64,000 nt of DNA from Agapetus fuscipes (GCA_951799405.1 OX637343.1:15106524-15170523); one strand, 5' to 3'. Numbered from the stretch's first letter, positions 1-10,149 are shown. The notes: generated from the letters alone by a model not told the origin. A program made the numbers and translations.

Positions 1-230
1 TTTTGAACAATTCACATTTATGGTTAAGCAATTTATATTTATTTCACAGTTGGTGTTCATTAAAAATATCTTTCTTGTTCAAAAGCAGAGCGTCGTATAT
101 AGACTGACTCCCTGCATGCCGCTTGCAGCCCTTTATGCTCCAAAGATAGTAGTAAATAGGAGCCAGTTTTGTTGGAACCTTCCAGAACATGAAGCTTCCA
201 GTACATACATTTGAATATCTCTTTACCCTA
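1..230 (-). mobile_element. LTR-J fragment, cut by window edge
   Basis: The block matches, on the opposite strand, the LTR-like block at 38346-38671: both carry a 'gccagttttg(t/c)tggaacc' word, an adjacent 'ttatgct' (TATA-side) stretch and a 'atttatttcaca' polyadenylation-side stretch. It is probably the remains of a solo LTR. The left end lies outside the window, so length and target duplication cannot be judged. Confidence 0.5.
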
Positions 231-404
231 GGTACTTTTAATAATAAATACTACTTATATGCACTCTTATCAGCTATAAATGTTATATCTACCTACCTAA
301 ATATTTATTTGCTATTCACATAACATTATCTTTTGTAGCACTTGACAATCTAAATTAAATATGAGTTTTATGAAAAGTAGAAATCTAAGATTATTTTAAA
401 ATAT

Positions 405-737
405 TGTTATGATTTTACTGAGTTCTCTAATTAAACTGCAGTTATTTATTATAAAATAATTTATTTTACAAAATTTGGTTCACAATTTACAACAATTGAT
501 TTCTAGCTCTGGATTTTGACTTCACGCCTCAATGTTTTATTCAACCTCCCTTATATAGGTATAACTTTATAAAGGTATAACAGATATATTTCTTGCATAT
601 TCCAGACCATTCGATCTCTGTTCTAGATTACCCTTGACAGCTACTCATGTACCTGACTACTATCATCATGGATCATACTAGACTACACACACTATTGTAC
701 CTGTACAGACGCACGTAGGTACTCCAAGTTTGTAACA
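405..737 (-). mobile_element. Solo LTR, family LTR-J
   Basis: The termini are TGTTATG at 405 and GTAACA ending at 737, an inverted TGTTA/TAACA pair. Flanks are atat (401-404) and atac (738-741), a 4-bp target duplication with one mismatch. On the minus strand it carries a 'cctatata' TATA-like box and AATAAA-type signals in the T-rich end near 430-470. No internal gag/pol sequence is attached, so this is a solo LTR. It is related to the blocks at 10150, 32302 and 60548. Confidence 0.65.
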
Positions 738-779
738 ATACAGTGCAAATAAAAGTTTACAACTAATAGCCAGTATTGG

Positions 780-1099
780 ACCGGTCCGTAGTCCAGTGGC
801 AACACTTTGGACTCGTAAATGAAAGGTTGTGGATTCGGATCCTGGCGGAGCACCAAAATATACTATTTATATTTCCAAATATGGTCTTCGCTGGGTTGAA
901 AAAAATCATAAATCCTTTACCAAAGACCGGTCACTAAAGGTCCATCCAGCCTTACAGCAACTGAGTCTTGCTTGAGTATTGGCGCTTTGTAGCAACGACC
1001 AAGCTTGTACAGCTCTGCGGCACTACAACAAGTGTCATAGACTCCTAGATTTTCTAGAATTTAGGGAGTGTTCCGCACAGGATTTTAAAAAAAAAAACA
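780..1099 (+). mobile_element. SINE-A, poly(A)-tail type, full length
   Basis: It starts with a tRNA-like head: an A-box-like region (gtagtccagtggcaac), then a B-box-like ggattcggatcc. The family body follows (gctgggttgaaa, catccagccttacagcaact, tgtagcaacgacc). It ends in the poly(A)-type 3' module (gcggcactacaacaagtgtc to gcacaggatttt) and an A run. RNA polymerase III transcription is expected from the family type; internal decay suggests this copy is inactive. Confidence 0.85.
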
Positions 1100-1191
1100 A
1101 AAAAGTCAGATCAAGACACATCCCGCGTTTACTTGGAAATTATGTTTTTTACACACCAAAATAAAAATAAAACATTTATTGGATGACTTAC

Positions 1192-1347
1192 CCAATATCC
1201 CGAGTCTGTAGTTGACGGTGACCACGACCAGCCCCCCATAGCTGGCCAGCACGGAGCCATCGTACGGGTTCCCCGAGCTCCACTCGTAGCTCTCTCCATG
1301 CACGAACACCAGCACGGGGTAGCGCGAGTGCGCGTCGCGCGCGCCTG
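1192..1347 (-). CDS. Nlg: Neuroligin internal exon (cholinesterase-like domain)
   Basis: Read on the minus strand, this 156-nt exon encodes about 52 residues including [28 protein letters not shown] and [13 protein letters not shown]. These words are characteristic of neuroligins, postsynaptic type I membrane adhesion proteins with a catalytically dead esterase-like ectodomain that binds neurexin. This segment lies in the N-terminal half of that fold. Borders: acceptor after a pyrimidine tract, ttgcttgttccag/cag; donor TTGG/gtaagt. Both are phase 1; the donor splits the Gly codon of GILG(F). The exon is clearly GC-richer than its surroundings. Flanking exons are not in view: downstream ones lie below base 1, and no upstream exon was found in the remaining 62 kb. 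Another esterase-like adhesion molecule (for example gliotactin) is possible but HGESYEW favours neuroligin. The paralogue number cannot be told. Confidence 0.88.
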
Positions 1348-1500
1348 CTGGAACAAGCAAGGAAATCACATGTGAGTCGAGGGATTCATTTTACACTTCG
1401 TGTTCCTGTGTTTTTAGGCTGCGATTCTGTGAACCTTGAGTGATCTATTAACGCGCAAGCCGTGAAACCACCAATGCAGAAGTTACAGAGTGAATCATAT

Positions 1501-1911
1501 TGTAATGTTATAATTAAAATACACAGGTCTTCTTTCAGGGGTTTTATTTACACTTAATTAATTTTACAAATTTACATTTATTTTTAACTCTTTTGGTTAC
1601 ACAAATTTATTGTTCACAGTTTAGTATCGCTTACACTCTTCGAATCAAAGTCAACTATCGCACTGGCTTAGCACACTCAATTCTCCGCCTTATATACTTC
1701 ACAGACAGCACTTTCTAGTGACTAATTTTGCCAGCGTATTCCCGCATATTCTACCAAGTTCGAGATTACAAAACGATCATTTAATTTCTAGATTTCTTAG
1801 GTCTATTGCTACCTACGGTGTACACCTATATTAACCTACTTTTGACATAATGCTATAATAACTATTACCACCTACGATGTATACCTATTTTAATCTACTA
1901 TTTACATTACA
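1501..1911 (-). mobile_element. Solo LTR with internal ~60-bp duplication
   Basis: Perfect 7-bp inverted termini, TGTAATG at 1501 and CATTACA ending at 1911, flanked by the direct 4-bp repeat atat (1497-1500 and 1912-1915). The minus strand has a TATA-like 'gtatataagg' near 1690. At the right end, about 60 bp (cctacggtgtacacctat region) is repeated in diverged form (cctacgatgtatacctat). A 4-bp target duplication fits Ty3/gypsy-type integration. Similar in layout to LTR-J but diverged in sequence. Confidence 0.7.
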
Positions 1912-2084
1912 ATATTATGTAATCGAATGGTTAAAAAAGCAATACTGTGAAATAAATTTAACTGCAATTTTATTAAAAGTGAACTTGAAATAAATCATAG
2001 CAAAAAATATAATAAAGGACGATCAATTGCATTGGTTGTGATTAATGTAGTTAACATACAAAACTAATTGGCGTTATTTTTTTA

Positions 2085-2335
2085 AATAGATTTGTGAAAA
2101 CGAATGCAATTCACCAACCTATTGTGCTAAGCCAGAAACAGGTATTAATATCATCAATTAAAAAATCATTATTTTAATGAATTCTTAATAAATAATTACT
2201 CAATGGCATCTGTTGAACCGGGATCAAAGTTATGGTCAAATGACCCAGGCGGGGATCGAACCAACGTTATTCTATTCCAAATACCCTAGAAAGATCAGCC
2301 ACTTGACCTCTTGGCTATAACACCGACAACATATC
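2085..2335 (-). mobile_element. SINE-G, tRNA-Ser/Leu-like
   Basis: On the minus strand the head near 2330 reads like the A box of a tRNA with a long variable arm (family consensus tggccgag..gccaag), followed near 2250 by the B box ggttcgatccccg. The 3' end lies at the left (cacaaatctattt). Four other copies share this layout (5088, 27464, 46385, 53012). Confidence 0.75.
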
Positions 2336-2344
2336 TTTGCAACT

Positions 2345-2600
2345 TAGATGATACATTATTATAGACTAGAAGGCAGCACCTCCGCAGATTTGTCTCAACT
2401 TTGTTCCCTCCTGTAAATCTGCGGCCATTCTGCTATGAGTGGCCAGACCTTCTGCAAATTTGCCTCTATCTTTTTCTATCCTTGTACACTTTTTTCAATT
2501 AATTCATATCCATCACTGTTTTTATACATTGTCTTCTATTGCATTCGCTTTATATGTATATCACATCCTCCTTGCACATTTATGTCATCTCCTCACACAT
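2345..2600 (-). mobile_element. LINE-R 3' remnant (RTE-like)
   Basis: Decayed minus-strand copy of the LINE-R C-terminal region and 3' end. The plus strand shows 'cctccgcagat', 'tggccagaccttctgcaaatttgcctc' style words shared with 25868-26215 and 41822-42300. The coding frame is destroyed. Confidence 0.6.
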
Positions 2601-2652
2601 TGCTCATGTGAAAATACCTCGGATGGACATAAGGCAAACAAGCACTAAGCGG
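2595..2652 (+). repeat. Repeat K fragment
   Basis: The words ttgctcatgtgaaa, gacataag and acaaacaagcactaag recur at 16015 and, inverted, at 40440 and 46185. Unclassified. It directly abuts the SINE-B at 2653. Confidence 0.5.
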
Positions 2653-2973
2653 ACGCAACGCAACTAAGCTACACATATAGTGTAACTTCTTGCCGCGTTA
2701 TCCCCAAAGGGCTGACGAGTTGAACCTATTTATTTTTACAGGTAAGGGGGCCGGCCTTACGCCAACCACTTCAGTTGAAGTGGAGGTTTCCCAGCTCCCG
2801 AGAGTGCTGGTACTCATTTCTTGTGAAGGCTGAGTAAACCTTGTCGGTATTTTATTTTGGGGTTTAAAATAAACACCGAAACGGGAAATCATTTCTGACA
2901 CCCTCGGTGGGATTCGATCCCGAGCTTTTGGCATGGAATGCAAGCACTCTACCACCTCAGCTATCGACCGGAC
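2653..2973 (-). mobile_element. SINE-B, full length
   Basis: The tRNA-like head is at the right end on the minus strand: A box from 'agctatcgacc' reversed (gatagctgaggtggtagag), B box from 'gggattcgatcccgag' reversed. The body (accgaaacgggaaatc, gtactcatttcttgtgaagg) leads to a tail with acgcaacgcaac at the left. A near-complete copy. Confidence 0.85.
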
Positions 2974-3159
2974 GAAATGATTTAATGTTAATTGATCAAA
3001 AAACAGCTTACCCCCAAAAAAAGAATGACCTGTTAGTATGATATTTAACAAGTACATAATATTATATGTAAATAAAGTAAAGAAAATGATAAGGATAACA
3101 ATGCACAATTGTATTTGTTTTTATTCTTTCTAATATTATTGATAACAATACACGAACAC

Positions 3160-3412
3160 CCTTGGGGCTATTCTTAGACATTTTAGCCGTCGCGTCGGTT
3201 GAGCCCACGCTTTGACAAACTAATGGTGCCTGAGCTGAAAGTTTCATCAGCACGGTCATTCTTACCTACCGAATTTTGTAATATTTGTTTGAAGACAAAT
3301 TAGCTGTTCACTTGCGGCCATCTTGGATAGACAGGTCTTGAAATGCATCATTAGTTTGTCAAAGTGTGGGCTCAACCGACGACTAAAATGTCTAAGACTA
3401 GCCCCGATCGTG
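3160..3412. mobile_element. Foldback element N, copy 1
   Basis: Two arms of about 75 bases are inverted copies: left 3160-3235 and right about 3338-3412 share tcttagacattttag and ggttgagcccac in opposite orientation. The centre (caagtgaacagct on the minus strand) matches the second copy at 60832-60965. Non-autonomous, superfamily unknown. Confidence 0.65.
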
Positions 3413-3897
3413 GTGAAAAACAAAAGAGTTTTTTTAGAAACAGAATTGACAAGCTTCACAGAAGATTTCTTGTTCGCAAACGAAAAACGAAGACATTTGT
3501 TCACAATTTATTTTGTATTTTGATCTAAAAACGCACATAGCATCAAGTAAACCTTACTTTATGTTATCCAATCTCAACTCTTCCAAGATCTCCCCGAATG
3601 TAGGGCTCACTTCACGCCCCCGGTATTTCATGTAAAGGCATCACCCACAGTAATATTATTATATTTAAGCTGTCATATTCATCATGGCGCCCAATTTTCA
3701 AAGGGAATAAGGACACCTGGGACCTCGCAGACAAATCGTCCAGGAATAAGCCAAAGCCTTCAGATTCAGGCTCTGAAAATTTTTCACCACCACGTACAAA
3801 GTGTGAGCTTTAGAATTTTGAAAATATTTTTAGATTAGATATTTTTTCCGTTTTTGTTCACTGACTGATTAACTGATATACTCAAAGGAACATGTTA
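3413..3897. other. Unassigned AT-rich stretch with primer-binding-like word
   Basis: No gene or clear repeat. At about 3684 the words catcatggcgcccaattttc resemble the tggcgccc primer-binding start seen after some LTRs, but no LTR pair is visible around it. Confidence 0.3.
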
Positions 3898-4015
3898 AAA
3901 AAACCCTATCTCAAATGAACATGCGGCATGTGTAAGCGCGAACTTATATTGTGGGAATGCATTTAATATGAATCTCAAATCTAATGTATATTAGCAGCTT
4001 AGATTATAGATTATA
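3898..4015. repeat. Rep-C mosaic fragment
   Basis: Bases 3898-3920 match Rep-C in minus orientation (atctcaaatgaac) and 3920-4015 match it in plus orientation (gcggcatgtgtaagcgcgaac, ending cagcttagatta). This is a rearranged copy with an inverted join at the gcatg palindrome. Confidence 0.6.
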
Positions 4016-4065
4016 ACATGTCATCAAGCTGTAAAAAAAATCCAAAGGAATTTTACATTTATCGA

Positions 4066-4262
4066 GTACCTTATGCTGTACAAACTTTGTCATTTTTGCC
4101 AATGTCACTCCAGTTTCAGAGAAAGACGTCAGGAGTTGCAAAGTCAATGTTCATGTGAGGCTTGGTTTATTTTGTGTGTTACTAGCAGCTTGTGTAAGCA
4201 CGAACATACATGCGCCCGTTTGTGGGCATGCATTAAATATGAGCGATCTATAATCTAAGTTG
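4066..4262 (+). repeat. Rep-C copy, diverged
   Basis: Contains ttgccaatgtcac, agagttgca-like and gggcatgcattaaatatga Rep-C words, ending in aatctaagttgc where the next copy begins in the opposite direction. Confidence 0.65.
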
Positions 4263-4488
4263 CAAGGATATATTCATTCAAAGCTCTCAGATGTATGCCC
4301 ACAAACAAACACGTGTAGTTCGCGCTTACAAATGCTGATTGTGTACTTACAAATAAAATCCAAACCTCAAATGAACATAAGCCCTGCAACTCTTGCCGAC
4401 ATTCCCTGAAACAGGGGTGACATTGGCAAAGTGAACCATCTTTTACAGTATGGGTGGTCAGCCTCATACCAACCTATGAGTCAAGGAA
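4247..4488 (-). repeat. Rep-C copy, 'agctctcag' subtype
   Basis: Complete minus copy from the tataatctaag tail (left) to the tcaagga start (right). It belongs to a tight subtype with tattcattcaaagctctcag, also at 8212, 24016, 26948, 33828 and 51955. Copies of this subtype are very similar, implying a recent burst. Confidence 0.8.
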
Positions 4489-4754
4489 TAAATAAGCGAT
4501 AAATCTTTTTCACTTAGATTAAAGAGTATATCATCATGAAGCTTATATTGTCATCAAAAGATTCCCTTGGCAAATATATTGGTATGGAATTTTAATAAAC
4601 AAAAAAACATTTGGTTCACTTATTGTGAATATCATCTCAAGAACCGTCTGCGAGAATTTTTGTCACTATAAAAAGCGCTACTTTTTTAAGCACGACCTGT
4701 TTTTCTATACGGTTGGACCTTTCAGATTTTTTGTTTAACTTATTTCAAAATTGA

Positions 4755-4835
4755 AGGACAGCTTTGTTATGCTCCGCCAGGAATCGAACTCATTTCAAGC
4801 TTGTAGCGTTAATCACTTAACTACAGACCTTAAAA
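4755..4835 (-). mobile_element. SINE-A head fragment, decayed
   Basis: Reads gctccgccaggaatcgaact then acttaactacagacc, the inverted tRNA-like head of SINE-A with substitutions. No body remains. Confidence 0.5.
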
Positions 4836-4849
4836 AAATATATTTTGGA

Positions 4850-4990
4850 TTATCTTTAATCTAAGCCGCAAAGATATGTCAACATTTAAGGCTAATATTA
4901 AATGCATGCCCACAGACAAGCACATGTAAGATCGCGCCTACACATAATACATAAAATGTCCCCGCGATATTTCAAGGAAAGACGGTAAAA
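4850..4990 (-). repeat. Rep-C fragment, decayed
   Basis: Has the tail (ctttaatctaagccgcaaag), tgcatgcccacagacaagca and gcgcctacaca words of Rep-C in minus orientation; the 5' half is lost. Confidence 0.55.
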
Positions 4991-5087
4991 AAATCTGGCT
5001 ATGTTCGTTTAAGGTTAAATTATTGTAAGTCGTTTAAAGTCTTATTGAAGAGTATTATTAAATTAGAATATAATATTAGTAGATGAA

Positions 5088-5140
5088 AATAGGTTGGTGG
5101 ATTGCATTCCTTTCCACAAATCTATTTAAAAAAAAAAAAA
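5088..5140 (+). mobile_element. SINE-G 3' end with A tail
   Basis: Only the last ~50 bases (gattgcattcc to cacaaatctattt) followed by an A run of 14. This is the 5'-truncated form of the family and shows its poly(A) end. Confidence 0.65.
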
Positions 5141-6265
5141 GTATTATTCATTTAATTTTCAATCCAGTTAAAGCTAAACCTTGAAGTATATTGTGAAAAT
5201 TTATTTTGCCAAATAATGGGATTTTCACATATTAATCAAATAAGTCAGAATTGCAGTCATTGCCAAATCACACGCATAAGCAGCGTCACATTAAATCCGG
5301 TCTCATTTGCAGTCGCGCGATAATGCAGGCCGGCATTAATTCATGATTTTTGCGGCAATCCTTCACAAAATTCTGCCAAATGACAGTATGGAAGGTCTTT
5401 CAGATGGAGCCAGTAAAACTAGACAGTAAAGAATTGTGGGTCACATAAGCCGTTAGTTCGCAATTATCCATCTTTTTGTTGCCAAATCAATGATCTGTTG
5501 CTACACGGGAATTTTCATCTTGGGAAATTGAGCATCAGCTTTGACGATGATGATGCCAATGGATGATGTATTTCCTGTGGTGCCATTTTATGGTACAGGC
5601 GCCATGGCTTCTAGAAAAGAGCAGTGTCTTCAGTCCCTTTCTGAAGGTGGTGGTGAACTGGTTCGCTCTTTTGGGTACTATGACCTTGTTGACAGCAGTA
5701 AAGGTAGAAGGCAGATTTTTCTCCATCTTTAAGCAGTGTTTCTGCAGATATGTAATGTAGGATTCTCTAACTGCCCCTTTTATCCACGTGGTCCTTCTAG
5801 TACCAATACCTCTACCTGCTTTATCTCATGATGTCTTCTAACTGATAAGTCTCTCTTCTTTTGTAGTCGCTAAGAGTCTTCCCTGGTGTAGCTTACAGTG
5901 CTCTTATTTAAGAAGTCAGAAGAAGGATATTGGTCCTGAATGTGTAAGTCCTTTTTCCATTTTAACAGTTCGAAGGCACTCCTACTTCACTCAGTCATTA
6001 ACTTTACGCCTAGTGTAAAATTGCAGAAATTCTCCTCGATTGCGTACATAAAAAGATGTATAGAAGATGCAACAGCACCCCTAAAGGTGCTTTAGTTATC
6101 ATACATTTTTTTCTATTTACTCAATCGAAGGAAAATGATGTGTTTTGTTAATAGGCAATTAAACCTAGCAATGCGCTCAGCAGAAACTGAAGCCAAGACA
6201 CGGATTCAAGGATTCAAAAACCGGTAATATGAGTGGAAATAATGTTTGAAGAGCGTGGGTTTGCA
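5141..6265. other. Single-copy-looking non-coding DNA
   Basis: No gene and no repeat family seen elsewhere in the window. 5250-5560 is less AT-rich than its surroundings and contains gcgcgataatgcaggccggc and ttaattcatgattttt, the texture of a conserved intronic element. Around 6060-6105 'gcaacagcacccctaaaggtgc' faintly recalls MITE-L. Confidence 0.35.
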
Positions 6266-6269
6266 GTTA

Positions 6270-6495
6270 CGAAATATCAAGGAGCGCATTTCAATGCAGT
6301 TGCATCGAGGCAGTAACTTCGAATTTTGCCTTTTTTTCTCTAGCGGACAAACAGGTAGATCTAGAATCACTGCTGGGTCGGGTCACGACCATCGAAAAGG
6401 CCTTCCGCCGCTGAAAAATTATAGCATTGCATGAGCGTTCTGTGATACGCTTCCCCGGATGGAAGTATAGATACGGAACGGATATGAGGATGGGT
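6270..6495 (+). repeat. Repeat E, copy 1
   Basis: Matches 26693-26945 in opposite orientation: atgcagttgcatcgaggcag, gatctagaatcactgctgg, ggtcacgaccatcg and tgagcgttctgtgatacgct have counterparts there. Unclassified, only two copies in the window. Confidence 0.65.
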
Positions 6496-6499
6496 TTGT

Positions 6500-6684
6500 G
6501 CAACTGCTTGTCCTCTGGAATGGAACCACCTGCCTCATCATATAAGAGGGATAGAAGACCATAAGAAATTTCGGAATAAACTAGAGACCAGTAAGTTTCT
6601 GGTATAATTTGCACAAGCGCCCTTGGAGTGACTAAACCACGAAACGGCACTCTAAAAACATCATCAACTCATCATCATCATCAT
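6500..6684 (+). mobile_element. LINE-C 3' end (CR1/L2-like)
   Basis: Decayed C-terminal coding remains (tcctctggaatggaaccacc, tttctggtataatttgcaca), the 3' end gcgcccttggagtgacta, then the tcatcatcatcat tail. Homologous to the end of the copy at 16904-17898. Confidence 0.75.
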
Positions 6685-6952
6685 AGGAGTACAGTACCCT
6701 TAGTACGAGTTGCAAAACTTTAGTAAAGTAAAGTTTACGGAAAGTATTAAAGAGTGATTTTCCCTAAAATCTGCCGTTTTTGTTTCTTACATTTTATGGT
6801 TTTAGCAAAAGAGTTACAGTGATGAAGAAAATCAAGTTCAAACAAACAAAAACGCAGATTTTGGGGAAAACCATTCTTTAATACTTTCCGTAAACTTTAC
6901 TTTACTCAAGTTTTGCAACTCGTACTCAGGGTACTGGATACTTTAGGCTCCT
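6685..6952. mobile_element. MITE-P, Tc1/mariner-like inverted-repeat element
   Basis: Arms of about 100 bases are near-perfect inverted copies: left from 6685 (ggagtacagtaccct, agtacgagttgcaaaact, tttacggaaagtattaaag), right ending at 6952. The centre is about 60 bases with no coding capacity. TA flanks both ends, as expected for Tc1/mariner-type target duplication. It sits immediately after the tail of the LINE-C fragment. Confidence 0.75.
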
Positions 6953-7762
6953 AACCACTAACCAACTATCCTAAAAACTTGCTCTGACTTCATCTGAAAA
7001 AACACAATATCTATAATTTCCTGCCAACGTTGCAGCTGCGGTTATCAATGATCCGTTTTGCCCGCGTCTCCCCTATGACCAAACTGTGAATTTCCCTCAT
7101 TATGTAAATTTGTGACATGATTAATTGGTCGGTGTGCGGCAGCGAGGGAGGAGATCGGGGCGGATAAGGACAAACGCGCGCAATAACATTTCACTGATTT
7201 GAATTTTTGCCATGCTTATGAATAACATGGCTGAGATTTTGCCAAAATGAAAGATGGGGAAGCGATTTTAAATTCATACTTTATTTTTGGGAGTTTGTAG
7301 AAAATATTGAATTAAAACCAATGGTTGTAAGATTAACCTGTTTTCGAAATTCATTTTTGGCAAACAAATATCTATAGCCCATAGGTGATCAATGGATGTG
7401 AGTAGCTATGAATATAGAATTTGCTTTAGGCGGTGAATGAGGCATGAACTTTCAGTGTGAATATTTTATTAAGTTTCTAACGTGGGCAGAACCCAATTGA
7501 TTTTTAATAGTCCACTGTATTTATTGCATTGAATTGGCAGGAAAATTTGTTTTGTTTTATACATGCTCATGAAACTTTTTTTCAAGCGATAATATATTTA
7601 TCAAAAAAAAACTTGTAATGTTAAAAAATACGTGAGTCTATTTTTGCGTTTACGTTGTATTAGAACCTTTCACAGTTCTTTGACTATCTGATTTGGTATG
7701 AGATTAACCACCCACAGTGATACGATTGTTTATTTGTAAACAATAACAAGAGATAAAGATTT
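6953..7762. other. Single-copy-looking non-coding DNA
   Basis: No gene seen. 7040-7200 is GC-richer than its neighbours and includes gacatgattaattggtcgg and gcggcagcgagggagg, possibly a regulatory element. The rest is AT-rich without recognisable repeats. Confidence 0.35.
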
Positions 7763-8072
7763 GACCGGTCCGTAGTCCAGGTGGTAACATTTCGGACTCG
7801 TAACTGGAAGGTCGTGGGCTCGAATCCCGGCGGAGCACAAAAAATATACCATTTATATTTTCAAATTTGCTCTTCGCTGGGATGAAAAATTCATAAACCT
7901 TTACCAAAGACCGGTCATCAAAAGGTCCGTCCAGCATTACAGCAACTGGGTCTTGCTTGAGAATTGGCGCTTTCTACAGCGACGACCAAGCTCGCAGAGG
8001 GCTTTTGAGGTGTGATACACACAAAAACAGCGGTCACGAAATAAATCATCCTAATGCTATTATTATTATTAT
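7763..8072 (+). mobile_element. SINE-A, att-tail type, full length
   Basis: Same head and body as the copy at 780, with a good B box (gggctcgaatccc). After cgacgaccaagctcgcagag it switches to a different 3' module, ttgaggtgtgatacacac to aataaatcatcct, and ends in an att repeat. That module matches the 3' end of LINE-D at 46070-46170. Confidence 0.85.
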
Positions 8073-8211
8073 GAAGAATCATTTTATACCACCGTGCTAG
8101 ACGTCACCAGGAAAATCAATTCAACACTTCAAAAATCTCAAAAAAAATACAAATTTGATTATGAGGTTGACTTATACCTTTTTTTTTTACTTATAGTTGA
8201 CTATTTGGTTT

Positions 8212-8460
8212 CCTTGACTTACAGGTTGGTATGAGGCTGACCACCCATACTGTAAAAAATGGTTCACTTTGCCAATGTCACCCCTGTTTCAGGGAATGTC
8301 GGCAAGAGTTGCAGGGCTTATGTTTATTTGAGGTTTGGATTTTATTTGTAAGTACACAATCAGCATTTGTAAGCGCGAACTACACGTGTTTGTTTGTGGG
8401 CATACATCTGAGAGCTTTGAATGAATATATCCTTGCAACTTAGATTATGGATTATAGATA
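8212..8460 (+). repeat. Rep-C copy, 'gagagctttgaatg' subtype
   Basis: Complete: ccttgacttacaggttgg start, ggttcactttgccaatgtca, gcgcgaactacacgtg, then gcaacttagattatgg end. Nearly identical to the copies at 33828 and, inverted, 4247, 24016 and 51955. Confidence 0.85.
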
Positions 8461-8747
8461 GGTACTACCTAAAATTCTATACACATATCGCCCCCTTAAC
8501 GGTAAAACCGAACAATCTATAATTGACAGATTAAATCAATTGGGGGTTAAACATTTTATTGGTTGTAACTTATCATAGTAAGTGAACTAATTGTAAGAAA
8601 GTGCTCATGAAAAACTTCCAAACTACAGGATATTCACTCTTAATTTATGTGTTTTCGTTTAGAAAATAGGGAAAAAGCTGCATTTATATGAGAAATCCAT
8701 GTTAGCTTAACATATCACATGTGGTATCGATATTTTAACTCTGTTTT
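8461..8747. other. Unassigned spacer
   Basis: AT-rich; no gene or recognisable repeat. Confidence 0.3.
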
Positions 8748-8999
8748 CCTTGACTTATAGGTTGGTATGCGGCTGACCACCCATGCTGCAGAAAATGGTT
8801 CACTTTGCTAATGTCGCCTGTGTTTCAGGGAAGCTCGGCTAGAGTTGCAGGGTGTATGTTCATTTGAGATTTGGTTTTTATATATTGTAGGTTCACATGC
8901 GGCATGCGCTAGCGCGAACTTTTACGTGTCTGCTTGGGAGAATGCATGTACCTAATGTGACTCACTAATGTTACATAGTTTTGCAACTTAGATTAGATT
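8748..8999 (+). repeat. Rep-C copy
   Basis: Starts ccttgacttataggttgg and ends gcaacttagattagattt. Diverged from the tight subtype (tgcggctgaccacccatgct version). Confidence 0.85.
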
Positions 9000-9467
9000 T
9001 GTACGAAAGGATAATAAAAAAAAAACATATATTTGTGTATTAAATAAAATAAAATCATACAAATATCGTCTCATCTCCGTTCTTTCACAGTATTGCTTCA
9101 TGCTATAAGGAAATGGAATTTAATTGAAAATATTTTACATGTTAGGAACATCAAAGGCATGACATGTTCCTTATGATATAATGGAAAAATATAATATGAT
9201 TTTAATATCGGCAGTCTAAGGGCGCAGGTGTATTCACGTTTTCCATACATATTACCTGAGAGCGTGTATTCTGGGGAATTTTTACCACAATATCGTTTCC
9301 ATCATAATAATATTGATATGTTTGTCAAAGATTATACTCGTTCACGTGCCGGGAAACAAAGTGACGACGAAAATTGATTTTACTTTGAAGTAAATTTTAT
9401 CCAACTGGATTAATAAAAAAAAAACAAAAAAAAACTTCACTTCTGGAAATTTTTGCATTTTTAAGAT
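9000..9467. other. Unassigned AT-rich spacer
   Basis: Nothing coding. An A-rich run near 9415-9435 may be an old retroposon tail. Confidence 0.3.
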
Positions 9468-9710
9468 CCTTGACTTATATGTTGGTATGCGGCTGACCAC
9501 CCATGCTGTAAAATGGTTCACTTTGTCAATGTCACCCCTGTTTCAAGGAAGGGCGGCAAGAGTTGCAGGGTGTATGCCCATTTATGATTTGATTTTTTTG
9601 TTGTAAGTTCACAAGCGCAAGCGCGAACTTGTACGTGTCTGCTTGTGAAAATGCATGTAATGTGAATCTTCCATGCAACACATCTTTGCAACTTAGATTA
9701 GATTAGATTT
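9468..9710 (+). repeat. Rep-C copy
   Basis: Starts tccttgacttatatgttgg; ends gcaacttagattagattaga. Slightly shortened in the centre (acaagcgcaagcgcgaac). Confidence 0.85.
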
Positions 9711-9757
9711 AATGACGCTGGAAAATTGACATTTCTGAAAGGCTACTTAGTCCGGTA

Positions 9758-10095
9758 GTCCGGTCGATAGCTCAGTTGGTAGAGTGCTTGCATTCCATGC
9801 CGTGAGCTCGGGTTCGAATCCCACCGAGGGTATCAGAACTGATTTCCCGTTTCGGTGTTTACTTCAAACCCCAAAAAAAAAATACCGGCAAGGTTTACTC
9901 AGCCTTCACAAGAAATGAGTACCAGCCCTCTCGGGAGCTGGGAAACCCCCACTTCAACTGAAGGTAAGGCCAACCCCCTTACCTGTAAAAATAAATAGGT
10001 TCAACTCACCACATGTGATCCATTCGGGGATAGCGCGGCAAGAAGTTACACTATATGTGTGGCTTAGTTGCGTTATTTGCGTTTGCGTTGACTGA
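9758..10095 (+). mobile_element. SINE-B, full length
   Basis: Head gtccggtcgatagctcagtt with B box gggttcgaatcccacc; body through accggcaaggtttactcagc; ends gttgcgttatttgcgtttgc. One of the best-preserved heads of the family. Confidence 0.88.
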
Positions 10096-10149
10096 TGTCA
10101 GAAACTTGATGTTTGTTTTGTAAATGTTTTTATTTGTACAATAACATAC

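Noticed and set aside
1106..1369. Longer reading frame around the neuroligin exon
   Set aside because: The frame extends past GT-AG splice borders on both sides; only 1192-1347 is exon-like.
3680..3700. LTR element marked by a tggcgccc primer-binding-like word
   Set aside because: No LTR ends, partner LTR or coding sequence around it.
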